From an uncultured Alphaproteobacteria bacterium (GTDB lineage Bacteria; Pseudomonadota; Alphaproteobacteria; Rhizobiales; Hyphomicrobiaceae), in contig CALFEM010000461.1 in NCBI GenBank assembly GCA_937950105.1, positions 1 through 5,515 on the forward strand: a DNA stretch of 5,515 nucleotides, in the 5' to 3' direction. Below, piece after piece: positions 5,469-5,515 of the stretch. The translations under genes were made by a program, and so were the position numbers. A model generated the notes under the pieces. It had not been told where the DNA came from and searched no databases. It was given only the letters and a program-made list of their open reading frames with translations. How positions within the stretch are numbered: position 1 is the stretch's first letter; every line of letters starts with the position of its first letter.

Positions 5469-5515
5469 AGATCGGAAGAGCGTCGTGTAGGGAAAGAGTG
5501 TAGATCTCGGTGGTC
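5469..5515. other. Illumina TruSeq adapter contamination at contig end
   Basis: From AGATCGGAAGAGCGTCGTGT onward, all 47 bases to the window end match my memory of the reverse complement of the Illumina TruSeq universal adapter, including the GTAGATCTCGGTGGTC segment. This is sequencing-library DNA, not genome. The boundary is uncertain by one or two bases because genomic sequence may share the first bases. Any translation or start prediction that crosses it is invalid. Confidence 0.97.

Overview
The window is high-GC and carries core genes typical of an alphaproteobacterium, most likely of the Hyphomicrobiales/Rhizobiales type. The strongest taxonomic clue is a bacterial homologue of the mitochondrial complex I accessory subunit NDUFA12 next to a DUF2155 gene, an alphaproteobacterial signature. 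The B12-dependent ribonucleotide reductase, an MEP-pathway ispE and a GAAC-type LexA-like site agree with this. I cannot name the genus.

Layout, left to right. Positions 1-808 (minus) hold the first 269 codons of nrdJ, which runs off the left edge. Positions 809-1605 are a 797-bp intergenic region between divergent genes. I find no convincing gene there, but several regulatory-looking elements: a GC hairpin in the nrdJ leader, three GAAC-like half-sites at exact 11-bp spacing (LexA-like) over a weak promoter, a long interrupted palindrome (1029-1099), and two sequences close to the NrdR-box consensus about 400 bp upstream of nrdJ. Positions 1606-2004 (plus) are the NDUFA12-family gene and 2190-2702 (plus) a secreted DUF2155 protein. 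A 55-bp convergent gap with a hairpin follows. Positions 2758-3633 (minus) are ispE, and 3675-5468 (minus) encode an exported TPR-repeat protein upstream of ispE in a likely operon.

The last 47 bases (5469-5515) are not genomic. They match the Illumina TruSeq adapter, so the contig ends in untrimmed adapter. The TPR gene is therefore cut at its 5' end, and the ATG at 5453 is probably an internal methionine inside its signal peptide.

Together the genes cover dNTP synthesis (nrdJ), respiratory complex I (NDUFA12), isoprenoid precursor synthesis (ispE) and two envelope proteins of unknown role. These are ordinary core-genome functions. I see no mobile element, CRISPR array, defence system or tRNA/rRNA gene, and no evidence for a novel multi-gene system. 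The main points for follow-up are the regulatory architecture upstream of nrdJ and the adapter artefact.
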